This document shows positions 35,687 to 48,600 of a stretch of 64,000 nt of DNA, one piece after another. How positions within the stretch are numbered: position 1 is the stretch's first letter; the number at the start of each line of letters is the position of its first letter. A program made the position numbers and the translations under genes. Origin of the DNA: Schistosoma mansoni (taxonomy: Eukaryota; Platyhelminthes; Trematoda; Strigeidida; Schistosomatidae); contig NW_017386041.1 of NCBI RefSeq assembly GCF_000237925.1, positions 62,001-126,000 of the forward strand, read 5' to 3'. A model generated the notes under the pieces. It was not told the DNA's origin. It searched no databases and saw only the letters and a list, made by a program, of their open reading frames with translations.

Positions 35687-35869
35687 GTAATTCGTCGGAT
35701 ATTTAGGGTAAAAATAGGCAATTTAGCGACATTTGAAAAACAGAGCGACATAAGTGGAAATTCCGCTTTATTTACCCCGGACAGGCGAAAAAGCAGACGT
35801 TTTGGCGCATTTCCGCTTTATTTCCGACTTAATTTCCAATGCATTTTCGCCTTTATTTCCCCTTTATTG
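35687..35869. repeat. Right transposon terminus with subterminal repeats
   Basis: Mirror of 30148-30330, ending CCCCTTTATTG. The next exon-like acceptor (35898) is only about 30 bases away. Confidence 0.75.
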
Positions 35870-35899
35870 ATTGTTTGGGTTGCTGTGTTTCTATCGTAG

Positions 35900-36011
35900 G
35901 GTTTTGGGAAGATCAAGCGTCTTGTAATTGTCTACCAAGGAGGCAAATCATTGTACACAATTAGCCATGAACTATCTGAATTAGTGTCATGCAATAGTTT
36001 TCTAAGCACTG
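35900..36011 (+). CDS. ASPSCR1: Possible ASPSCR1 exon (ubiquitin-like part)
   Basis: After an acceptor-like 'tttctatcgtag' the open reading GFGKIKRLVIVYQGGKSLYT and ISHELSELVSCNSFLSTG resembles the second ubiquitin-like part of TUG (a hydrophobic strand, a Gly turn, then a 'LxELLS'-like helix). Ending at 36011 leaves one base, which matches the phase of the next exon (36187). The donor G/GTGGTG is weak, so the end is tentative. The transposon end lies right before this exon. Confidence 0.35.
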
Positions 36012-36186
36012 GTGGTGGTATATTTTACTTTGTGGCAGTGAAACATTTAAAAGTTGGACATAAGTCTGTTCGAAGCGTTGCTCGTTCATAGTCCCTACGT
36101 CAGACGTAATGTACCCAGAATTTGTACTATTTATTACTAACCAACAAATTTAATGGACCACCATTAATTTGTTATCCATGTTGTAG

Positions 36187-36607
36187 GTGAAAGTTTATGT
36201 GGAACCACACTGGATAATTTGGATATCAGTCACAGTTCGGCATTGTTACAACTAATTACTGCACCACATACTTCAACGACAAATCCTGTCCATTGTTGCT
36301 TGTATCCTGTATCTACATTATGCAAGAACATTTGATAAAGGTATAGGAAAGATATCAGAGTTAAATGCTCTTATAGATTCGAAAACATTAAATCAAACAG
36401 CGCTAAACTGGTGACGCTAGTGAGTTTCACCTCACCATATATGTGTTTATAGAGGTATTCTAGAACTCCAGAAGACTATTATCTCACCGAATTTCAGAGA
36501 TATCAAATAATAGGTGCTGATTTTCCCCCATCAAATGACCGACAATAATCACCCTGACCATTCAGACAGTATACGAGAAACAAGTAAGCAGTTGATAATT
36601 AATGGAG

Positions 36608-36664
<57 letters not shown>

Positions 36665-39600
36665 CGGTAACTTTTTACTGGCTGTGTGATGCATCAGTGT
36701 GTGTCAAGTTGATGTGCTTCCTACTTGTTCAATTCAAAATAACTGAAATAAGTTTGCACATATCATCCATCAGTTTTTAGTTACATCCCTGGATCATTGA
36801 ATTACAGCTTCATACGTACACATATAATAATAATAATAATAATAATAATAACATATGTTGACTACCTTCATCATAAATTGTTAGTATTATCAAAGTGCCA
36901 TAGAGTCATTAAGCAGTTCGAAAGAGGATACCTTGAGCCACATGGGGTGTTGTGTTTTAAGACGTTTCTTTAATCAGTAATTTTGTGTACGATTTGCTAG
37001 TTGTAAATCTCAATTTAGGTTATGCAAACGATAATCTGTTTAGTCAAAAACAGCAATATGGAGAATTCCTTGAAACCTTAATCAGAAACCTAAGATTCAT
37101 TTCACATGTGCCAAACGTTAAGTAATACTGTATTACGAGTCTACACTAACATCACATGACTTTAGATTGGGAAATGAAGTGATTAAATGTAAAACTGTTT
37201 ACTTATTTTGCAGTGAGTTTATCCCAATGTGATTCCTGTAAAGATAGAGGACTTTATCTATCAAATGGGGTTTGGGAATGTTTATCAATGCACGAGTGTG
37301 ATGTGCACTAAGCGATTCGTGCTTCAGCAGTGAGATCATACAGTGTGTACTCTGAATAGTATCATCAGGTATGATAGTGACCCTCAGTTACACGACTAAA
37401 ATTCCGACACATTTAAGCATGTCTATCTACGTTTTTCATTGCATCTCGGACCTTGCTATTTCCCTTATTTGTGATCTTTTCAATTACATCTTTCTAGTTT
37501 GTTTTAGTATCTTCTCACCCATGCAGATCTACGTGGTTGTAGCACATATTTACTTGGACCAATGAGCTTTTGTAGAGTTCTGTTCCGTCATACTTGCTTC
37601 CTTGTCTTCGTGCAACTATTAACCCCAAGTAAATGTGGCTGATCGGTGGCCGAGTCATTTTCGTATTCTATGTTATAACATATGTATGGGCTATGTGAAT
37701 TAGCCCAAGTAATTAAACCCAAACGGACAGTTTCCTTAATAAACCAGTTTACAAAATAGCTATACAGCGTAAAAAGTTATATTGTCTGATGGGGAGCTAT
37801 TAGAGAATGTATATTTACATTTACATTCCTACTTAAGGTCGATGGAACCCTTATCTGCTCTCAATCCAAACGTTTAGAACGATGGGCGGAACACTTTAAG
37901 GAGCAGTTTAGCTGGCCTTCAGCTACTGCACAACTACCCACTACTCCCAGAAAACCTGAATGGAACATTGAATTAGGTCCCCCGACCCTACTTGAAGTTC
38001 ACAAGGCTATAAGTAATCTGAAACGAGAAAGAGTAGCTAGTCCAGATGGATTGGCTCCAGAGGTCTTTAAATATGGTGGTCCGATTTTAGCGACTAGGTT
38101 GACTAATATTCTGGCTAAAATCTGGGAGACGGACGTAATCCCATCTGACTGGTCACAATCACTGATTGTCCCAATATATGAAAAGGGGCCAAAATCATCG
38201 TGTGATAACCATAGAGGGATTAGTCTGACTAACATAGCATCTAAAATACTAGCCTCAATAATTATCGGGCGCCTAACTAAGACTTGTGAACTGCAAACAC
38301 GAGAAAATCAGGCTGGCTTCAGACCTGGTCGTGGCTGTATCGACCACATATTCACCATTCGTCAAGTTTTAGAGCACAGATATGCTTATCGGCGTCCGAC
38401 AATGATAGTTTTTCTTGACTTAAAAGCAGCATTTGACTCTGTAGACCGAAAGGTTCTGTGGCAGTGTCTGTCATTGAAAGGTGTACCTGAGAAGTACATA
38501 AACCTTGTGAAGGCTCTTCACTCGAACACTACCGGTCGAGTGAGAGCTTATGGCAAACTGTCATATGATTTTACAACCTCAAGTGGTGTCCGTCAAGGCT
38601 ATCCACTATCCCCATTTTTGTTTAACTTCATTATATACCTGTTACTGGAAATAACACTCTCGTCGACTGAATTTTCAGGAATTGATCTTCTACCAGGAGG
38701 TTCACTTATCGACTTAGAATACGCAGATGACATAGTCCTGTTTGGTGAAGATGCTGACAAAATGCAGAGTCTTCTGTTGGAACTGAGTAATAATGCCAGG
38801 ATGTTTGGGATGCGTTTCTCCCCATCTAAATGTAAATTGTTACTCCAGGACTGGCCTGCGTCAACACCTGAACTAAGGATAGGGAGTGAAGTAGTCGAAC
38901 ACGTGGACAACTTCACTTATCTTGGAAGTCTGATCAGCCCTAATGGGTTGGTTTCTGACGAAATCTCAGCACGGACTCAGAAAGCTCGTTTGGCTTTTGC
39001 CAACTTACGTCACCTATGGCGAAGACGAGATATCCGTCTATCAATTAAGGGACGAGTATACTGCGCGACAGTTCGCTCCGTTCTACTTTACGGCTGCAAA
39101 ACATGGCCACTAAGAGTAGAAAATACACGTAAATTACTAGTTTTTGACCACAGATGCCTTAGAAATATTGCTCGCATCTGCTGGGATCACCGAGTAAGTA
39201 ATAGTGAGTTACGACGCAGGGTATTAGGGAATGATGGTAAGTCAGTTGATGAGGTCATGAATCTTCATCGACTGAGATGGTTGGGCCACGTGTTACGTAT
39301 GCCTGAACACCGATTACCACGACGCGCAATGTTGACTAGTGTAGGGGATGGTTGGAAGAGAGTTAGGGGCGGCCAAACCAAAACATGGCATCAGTGCTTG
39401 AAGTCACTAACTTCTGGTGTGAGCCATGTTGGTAGATGCAGACTACTTGGTTGGGGTCCGCGCGACTATCGTAACCAATGGTTGGAGACTCTGTGTGATA
39501 TGGCTCAGAATCGATCACAATGGCGTAGGTGTATACACTCTTTATCTTCCCTTAAACCTTGATATTAAAATTACTTCATATCTGTCTTCCTTCCTATACT

Positions 39601-42600
39601 ATATCCTTATATACAACCTTTCTTTATATACTACCACCGCTAAATTAATTACTTCTATGAATCCGGTGTTGATCTTGTTGTGCTAACGAGGTATGGAAAC
39701 TTGGACCGATGCATAAATGTGCCTGGTCCTACGTTGTAGCTGACTGACTGACTGACCGATTATCCGCCAACTGCCGGTCTCTAAACAACTATATCTTGGG
39801 TTCTCCTTCCCAGTTGTTGTCAAATGCTATTCATTCTTTTGATATCTACCTCCAATTCCTGGTGCAGTGTGATATTTGATCTCATTTCTCGTTCGTCTTG
39901 ACTATTCCAAGTTAAGCCTTGCTTTTTACTGGAGTTTGATGATCCTCAGAATTATGTCCTACCTACCTCCAGCATCTTTTGGTAATTCCCTCATCAGTTG
40001 GAAGCTGAATGCTCTCTCATAATCAAGGAAGTTGATGCTTAGTGATGATTTCGAGTCAATTGATTGTTCAACAATAGTTTATACTCATTTGTATCGGTTG
40101 TTTGTATATTCCCATCGATGCTGAGGACTGCAATTGATCAATCTCTTTCAGCATATGTTCCTCTCTGCGGATCACCTTGATACCGCTATTAAGTTACGAA
40201 CATAATAAGCAGATGTTGCAGAGTGAACAACTCTAGAATGCTGGTACATCCAACCAAGTTGAACGAAACGCACGTCCTAGATTTTACCTCTAGGCACCAT
40301 CCACCTCTGCTTATAATGATTCGTATTGTGTCGATTTGTTTGGTACATGGTTGATACTCAAGAAAGCTAGCTTTTGGTCTCTAAGTTGGGCGCATACTGA
40401 ACATTTCATTCGACTTGGCAGCGTTCTGTTGAAACGTTTGCCTGGTACTGACAGTATTGTGATGCCTCTATAGTTCTCACACTTGATGAGATCTTTCTTT
40501 TGTATCCCTCTTTCCGGTCTATTGTTACTTGTTCTTCCTCCTAAATCATTCTGAGAACATGGGATATCTTTGCAATTACTTCTATATCTTCAGTGCCTCA
40601 GCTGATATGCTGTCTATTTCTGCTACTTCCCCATTCTTGATTTGTCTGATGGTCTTGCTGATTTCTTTTGTTGTAGGTGGTGTATCGTCTGTGCGTGCTG
40701 ATTGGATGTTTGGTGGGTTCAACAGTACTGTTTTGTCCCATAGCTCTTCAAAGTGTCCTATCCACTTGTTCCATCGCTCTTGAACTTCAATGATGGATTT
40801 TCGTTTCTTCTTCCTGACTGGTTACTCTAGTTTAATATATTCTCCTACAAGTTTCTTGATTATGTCATCTAGTTCTTTCATATTTTGTTTCCTTAAAGCT
40901 TGTTCTGCGGTCGTTCCCAGGTTTTCTACATATTTCCACTTGTCAGCTGTAGTGCTCTTCACTCGTTTGCTTGGTTCTGTATATTTGACCTGTGTCTGTT
41001 TCAGATTGGCTGTTGACTGATATCTTGTTTTCCTTTTCTTGAATCTTGGCCAAACCGTTCTAGAAATCCATTCTTTATGGTGGCGCTTGTTGGGGTCCAG
41101 CACCTGTTGTCACATTGAAGTTATTACTTTTTTAATCTATTCCCAACTGTTCTTCATAGCAGATTCCTCTTCTAGTAGGTTTAGAATGACTTGGAACTTG
41201 TTGCTGAGATCCATCTTCAACTCTCTGAGCTTGTTAGCATTACGAAGCAACGTTGTATTAAACTTCAATGGTACTGCTTATCCAAGTATTCCGTGATTCC
41301 TTATCTTCAGTTTGAGCTCGGTCACCATTGTGTAGTGATCTGAAGCTATATCAACTCCTCTATTAGTTCTTACGTTTTCCATGGATCTGAATTTCTTTAT
41401 GGAGTTAGATGTGATCGACCTAGCTTTCTATAGTGTAATCTGGTGAAAGCCACGTAACTTTATATATCGATTTGTACGGAAAAGTGCTGCTACCTAAAAA
41501 AATGGTGAAAACATATAGACTTGTCAGTCTCTCACTATTCTGGTTTCTCTCTTTCGGTTCATATCGCGTCATAAATCGTTTGCACCCAGTATTGTCCATC
41601 CCGACCTTAGCGATTAGGCCCCCCATCATGATGGTTAGGTCTTTTCCTAGACTGTAGCCTCTCGTAAAACTGGCTCATATAATCCTCTCTGCTATCATTG
41701 ATGGTTGCGTCTCAATGGGTGACATTGATTGTAACCATTTCCTTTTTGCTTTTAAAGGATCCGTTTCCGTTCCTGTAGCCATAAGTCTCCCATCTTATAA
41801 GTGCTTATCGTGCTTCTGTGGATACCATCAGCGTAACTCTTTGTGTGTTTAAGGGGGTGGGGTGGGTTTTCTGCCTCATGATCAAAATACAGTAACAGCT
41901 CTCCTGCCCTGGTAGAGACGACAGTTAGAGGAGTCAGCTCTCGCTCTCAAAGTGCTCTCACATGGCCACGCGTATACACCACTACCAGGGAAGTCCTACT
42001 CACTGCCTTCTCGAGACAGGGGTGTTTTTTACGAAGTTGAACGGACGAAAAATGAATATCCGGCTCTTTAACGCGGTTGGTGGATACGGCGCATCCATCT
42101 AGGAGAGTTGAAAATCCATATTCATTTTTATTTAAACACAAATATTGGTACAAGGGGGCACCAGATATATATGCGCCACACAAAACACTGAGAATGGGAA
42201 GAGAAAAAGGGGTAAGGTGCATATAAGAAAAAAAGAAAGGAATAATAACAACTACAGATTAGTGTATGTTGGTGTAATAATAAGAGTAATAATGGGGAAA
42301 CAGAAATGTACAACCAGAAGAACTCTTTCAGTTAAGGAAGTTACAACCACTCTTCATGAAGAAAGTAAAAGAAGGTTACAACAGGATCGCCACTGGCTTC
42401 TATTCTGAGCCATATCTGATAACGTCTCTAGCCACCATCTCTCGGACCCCAGCCAGGAAGTCGTAAGGGACCAACAGAAGCCAGCTTTTTGCAGCTTTCT
42501 TTCATACCACCACATCATGCCATACACTGACCGCCTCTCCGCTTTTTCCAACCAGTCCCAGAGTCGGCAAATAATGCACGACGAGGAATTCTCTGGGATT

Positions 42601-45600
42601 CACTGAGATGCTTTTTTCAGTGTTTTTACACAATGTTACTCCATATTGTATATAAATATTGGAGTAAATGATAGATTTCGTCGAAAAATTACTTTGTGTA
42701 GTTTGTATTTATAGTCTTACGTTTGAAAGCTTCTATGAAGCACCAAGGAATTTTTCAAAAGTTTGTTTAATTGGTCACGTTTACAAATTTAAATGTGATT
42801 AAAGCCAAATATATGGGTTGATCTAATTGAAGACGTATTTTGAAGGACATCATTCTGGTCGGATATTTATGTCAACAGTATGGAAAGGTTTGCGGATACG
42901 ATAACCAAATGTATCACGGTTAAAATATCCTAAATTATTAACGTTATTTGCTCACTAGTGACTAGCTTCAAGGGAAAATCCCTGGGGTTGTAGTGAAAAA
43001 CTGTGACCAGTGGAGTTCGACCGTGTTAGGCGTAACAAAGGTACTCACCGAAGACATTAGAAGGTGCTCGCGCAATATCGTCGATTGTTTGGAGTTAGAT
43101 TTGTACGACAGTAGATCTCGGCTCAGTGGTCTAGCGGTAAAGGGTTAGTGCGCAAGAACAAAGGTCCTGGGTTAGATCTCCGGTTGCGGGTTCGTGGTTA
43201 CGTACTACTAAGATGTCGTGAACGAAACGGCCGTCCATGGTTCTCAAGTTTTTAGTGGTTGTTTGATTTATGTCGGTTCTTATTCTCAACTATATATCCT
43301 TATTATATTCTTATCCTTCGTTGCTAAGTTGTGTTTTCTTTGCTCTTCGATGTTATGTGTTTATGGTAACTGGTATCCTATTAGCATTTTTAGTAATCTG
43401 TTGTTTGATTGGAAATATTGCGAAACTCCCTACCGATTGATGTATTTTCAGCCAGGATTGATGAAGGAACCTTCCCAGGCTTTGTTTCACCATTCACTAT
43501 ATTCTCAGATCGTCCATCAACTTCTGCATTTGCTAATATTGGACAAATTGAACCTACATATCCTCCCATAGAACAAAATCAACGGGTGAGATCTTCAGCA
43601 TAAGCTTATTAATATAGTGAAATTTGATTTGAAGGATTTTTTTAGTATTATATATCCATTAATCACGCTGACCATTGTCATTAATAAATGTTTTAAAAAT
43701 TATTTATTAGGCACAACTTTGTAGCTGTCATTTTGGTTCTGTCGTTTAATAGTATTATTATTATTATTTATACACATAAATATTGGTACAAGGGGGCACC
43801 AGATAAATATGCGCCACACAAATCTCATTTGATTTGCGTGAGGGCTATGATACTGCTTCGGTGCCCAAACCGAAGCAGGTGGTCTTCTTAGGGGACTACA
43901 CCCGGAGCCTTTGACCTAAAGGTCTGACCCACAAGGCAGTGGAGCATCGTAAGGAGACAGTCCCATGATAGCCGGTGACCAACTTTAGGTTCATACGCCA
44001 TTCGTTCTATCAGGATACTGGAGCCCATGTGCACCATTGATTTGGAATGAGGGTTTTCCACCTCGCCTAGATGAACTTTCTGTGTCCACCAACCCGGTTA
44101 AAACGCCGGACATCCGCTTTTCATCCTCTCAATTTCGTGAACAACACCCCCGCCACGAGAAGACAGTGAGTAGGACTTCTCTGACAGAGGCTGTATACTC
44201 GAGGCCATATGAGAGCATTTGTAGAGGGAGAGCGGATTCTCCCCACTCTCGTCCGTACCAGGTCATTTTGGGGGCCGTTTAATAGTAGTAATATCAATAC
44301 TGTTAATATGAGACAGGTTCATCAGCTGGTCTCTAGATATGTATTTTCTCAGCACTATACGACTATTGCTAGTCATACGTACATTTTAATCTAAGTAACA
44401 ATCATAAAATATTATTAATTTTACTTACTGTAAAGCACTTCAGTAAGGTGATTCCATATATACTAAGGTTAATATAACAATGAACCTTGACATTCCGTTT
44501 CATCACCGTCCATCTGAAAATTGTGTCATACCATAAAGGGAAAGCAGAGTAGACTTGAAAGAACGGTAGTTGTTCAAATAATTATGTTTCAATATCTTAG
44601 TGATTCTGGTCAGGGTCCTATGTTGCACATAGGGTGAGAGGTATAAGAATGAATCTCTTAATGGACTTCATCACAAGAAAACTTTATGATTTTAGAGAGC
44701 AGATGTAACCCATGGTTCATACAAGTCCATGTAAATTACATACATTTGATTAGATTACTCAGTAAAATAATATCCTTCGGAATTAAGCTTAAATTTGGCC
44801 TCGTTGGTTGCAAGAGTAGAGTCTGCTGTGTATGCGTTTCTTATATGAAAAATAAAGAGCAGAGATCCTTATATTTATTGAAACCTGCAACTTAGCTACC
44901 CCATACACATTCCTGTACCATGCTTCGTGGGAATTCTGTCTTGTTCAAGCCAGTATATCCGATTTGTTACTAACTGAACACTTTATCTGTGAAATCATAA
45001 CCACTCACTGAAACAGTACTTAGATAATAAGATTTGGTTGAATATTTGAGATTAGCGTAACATTTTCACTCATTTAAACAATGCGACAGAAGATCTTAGT
45101 TTATGTAGTTTATGAAACCTACTTACTAACTTATAATTCAGTTAATTGAGCACGTTATTCGAATCTACGGTTGTTTGATCACCAGGTAGTATGGTTCATA
45201 TTCAAGTACCTGGAGAATGAGTTAAATCAGATTCTAACTTCTATGCCAGGTCATTACTAAAGTAATTAGCTGACAAGGTGAAATGGTATTCTAGCTGATG
45301 ATAATCACTCAGCAATTTTATACTTCAATAACTTGCAATGATATCCCAGTTGGTGGATTTTTTTCACTTAATTGTCGTACTGCCGACTGTACAGAGATGT
45401 GACAGCAGTAAGGTGTTCCCTTCAGAAAACCAGCATAACAGCGATGCTGCCTTCCCACAAGGAGCAGTGGGGTTAGAAAAGGTCGACCCTAAAAATGCAC
45501 ACCTTTCCTTATCCCACGGATTTCCGTCTCCGGCGGTAAGGTCCTTTGAAGAAAGGAGCTAACACGTCAAAAAAACCCCACAAGAAGGCCGTGCATGACC

Positions 45601-48600
45601 TGCCTCAAGCAGTTGTCCCTTGGCACTACGGTCACGCTACCAAGTCGTTAAGACCAACACTAATCCAACTTCTTTTTCAGGTCCCTCAAGAAATACCCTT
45701 CCACGGTGTGGGCAGCCGGGAAGTGATATTAGCCCTCATACCCGTAACTGCACACGAGACCAAGTAGGTCACTTTCAAATCCTTCTTACACCTAATAACT
45801 CTCTTATCTCCACGACTAACCCATTTCACGTCCTTTTATAACCTCGCACCTCTAGGGCAAAAGATTAGAGTACCCGGAACGTTATTCCTGGTCTCCTGAA
45901 ACCACGCTCTAAACTACATGTAGGAACTTTTAACGTCCGAACATTGTGCCAACAGGCCTCCTTAGCTAGAACTTAAGAATCTCGCACCATCGATGTGTGC
46001 TGCGTCTCCGAAACGCGCATACAAGATCCGAGTAGCGTCATTCATTTGGCCTCACCATATCAAAATAAAGAACCATCTCAATACACGCTTCGTGTATCTG
46101 GAAGCCCTGATGCTGATTCCTGTGGCCTCGCTGGAGTAGGTATAGCATTAAGTCGTAGGACAGAACTAGCTCTTTTAGACTGGACCCCAATAGACAGTCG
46201 TCTATGCGCTGTCCGACTAAACGGATCAGTAAGGACTCGGAAAGATAGGGAAACTCGTCGTTGTCTCTCCATCGTCTCTGCCTACTCTCCCACTGACTGA
46301 CTGAAATTAATGGAATCATAGTAATGAATTTTATTTTTCGACAGCTATTTACATTGTGAAGTACATGAAGTAGGCGTTAAATATTATCTTCTTTAGTTGA
46401 AGAATATCAACACTTTGTCAGGTCTATTTTGTTTAAAGGTAACTTTTTGAAACATATTCCACCATACTGTTGAATCAGTCTGAGTGTAATAATGGTCATT
46501 GAAACAAGCTTATCAGTTTCTAAAACGTAAATAAATCATAATTTGTACTGGAGGCATGACACATACACGAAAATACTGATTAGTAGTAATGGAAAAGTGC
46601 AACAAAATAACTAATTGAGGTTAACAATCATACATATGATAAGAGTACAAGTTCCACTGATTAGTATTAGTTCATACCCCCGAATGCCCTGGTACGGACG
46701 AGAGTGGGGAGAGTCCGCTCTCCCTCTACAAATGCTCTCACATGGCCACGCCTATATAGCCTCTGTCAGGGAAGTCCTACTCACTGCCTTCTCGTAGCAT
46801 TACTGTTGTTTACCAAATTGAGAGGACGAAAAGCGAATGTCTGGCGCTTTAACTGGGTTGGTGGACACAGAAAGTCCACCTAGGGGAGTTGGAAAACCCT
46901 CATTCCAAACCAATGGTGCACATGGGTCCCAGTATCCTGAAGGAACAAATGGCGTATTTATCAATCGTTGGTCACCGGCTATCATTGGACTGCATCTCCT
47001 CACGATGCTCCACTGCCTTGTGGATCAGACCTTTAGATCAAAGGCTCCGAGTGTGGCCCCCTAAGAAAACTACCTGCTTCAGTCTGGGCACCTGGGCAGT
47101 ATCACAGCTCTCACACAAATCGAATGAGATTTGTGAGGCGCATATTTATCTGGTGCCCCCTTGTACCAATATTTATGTGTTTAAATAAACAAATAAATAA
47201 ATTCCATATCACTTTATTTATGGACATGACTAACACGTAGGAGTAAATTCAATATGGTAATCAAACTATTTTGTGCATTAAAATCTTTCACAGTAAGATT
47301 AATGCAGGATGATGATGATCATGATAATGATGGTCAACTATAAAATCTCAAACATCATTTTCATTACATTTTTGACTGATCAACTGAACTTTCCAAACAA
47401 GATGATATTATCTTCGTGCCTATCCTTTTTAGTAATCGAATGGTTAACGTTCACTTCATCTTAAGTACTAATGCATTACTATTCACTGAGCTATCGAGTT
47501 TATATTTTATTTAAACACATAAATATTGGTACAAGGGGGCACCAGATAAATATGCGCCACACAAATCTCATTTGATTTGCGTGAGGGCTATGATACTGCT
47601 TCGGTGCCCAAACCGAAGCAGGTGGTCTTCTTAGGGGACTACACCCGGAGCCTTTGACCTAAAGGTCTGACCCACAAGGCAGTGGAGCATCGTAAGGAGA
47701 CAGTCCCATGATAGCCGGTGACCAACTTTAGGTTCATACGCCATTCGTTCTATCAGGATACTGGAGCCCATGTGCACCATTGATTTGGAATGAGGGTTTT
47801 CCACCTCGCCTAGATGAACTTTCTGTGTCCACCAACCCGGTTAAAGCACCGGAAATTCGCTTTTCGTCCTCTCAATTTGGTAAACAACAGTAACGCTGCG
47901 AGAAGGCAGTGAGCAGGAGTTCCCTGACAGAGGCTGTATACTCGAGGCCATGTGAGAGCATTTGTAGAGGGAGAGCGGACTCTCCCCACTCTCAGCCGTA
48001 CCAGAGCATTTGGGGCTGTCAGGACTAAAATTAATCACTATCCATTGTAATATGTTATGTAAAGTAATTAAATTCTTGTTTACATCAATCTTCTTTTGCT
48101 ATTTTTTTTACATATTTTTAGCCAAGAACTTTAGGAGAAACTCTAGGTATCAATTTGGAAATTTCGTCGTCACCGTTTCATCAAAATCAAGCACTATCGT
48201 CTACTTTTCCATTCAATGAATTTAAAGTAATCTCCTCTTTGAATAATTATATATATATATCTTGACAGGCAACACATTTACAGATAGATTTTTTTTCATA
48301 ATTAGGGTTTACCTAGTAAAATAGAGAAAATCAGTCGCTTAACTACAGTGCCTCGTTCGTTTTAAAATGGTCGATAACATCACAGTTTTGCTTTTTCGCA
48401 TTAGTTTTGTTATGCTATCAACCTATGTATGAACCAATCGTTGGTCACCGGCTACCATGGGACTGCATCTCCTGACGTTCCTTCACTACCTTGTGGATTA
48501 GACCTTTAGGTCAAAGGCTCTGGATATGGCCCCCAAGAAAATCACCTACTTCGGTCTGGACACCCGGGCAGTATCACAGCCCTCACACAAGTCGAATGAT

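Larger units (their letters stand above)
30148..35869. mobile_element. Giant inverted repeat: two head-to-head DNA transposon copies with an assembly gap
   Basis: The sequence from 30148 inwards is repeated in reverse complement from 35869 inwards. Both ends start CAATAAAGGGGAAATAAAGG and then carry subterminal repeats of the type AAATAAAGCGGAAAT. The left arm runs to about 33356. The stretch 33357-33608 has no partner, and from 33609 the sequence turns back, enters 200 Ns and resumes at 33839. Each arm carries an outward-facing DUF4806-like gene; the left has a Tnp2-like transposase, the right its remnants. The arms differ by a few substitutions and a 2-base indel near 34615, so they are not the same read assembled twice. 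The flanks outside the ends are unrelated, and I see no clear target duplication. By transposase it is most likely of the CACTA/EnSpm superfamily; the terminal bases do not prove it. Confidence 0.85.

Noticed and set aside
30148-35869. The inverted repeat as a pure assembly artefact from a missed adapter read
   Set aside because: The arms differ by substitutions and a 2-base indel, and the symmetry stops exactly at transposon termini. An artefact would give identical arms ending at a random point. Some uncertainty remains because of the gap.
43125-43200. Functional tRNA gene
   Set aside because: The A- and B-box-like motifs belong to a SINE head; no cloverleaf with a proper anticodon arm and acceptor stem could be formed.
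46889-47188. 99-codon frame inside the ~520-bp repeat as a protein gene
   Set aside because: Similar readings occur in parts of other copies but are broken in most of them, so no conserved protein is supported.
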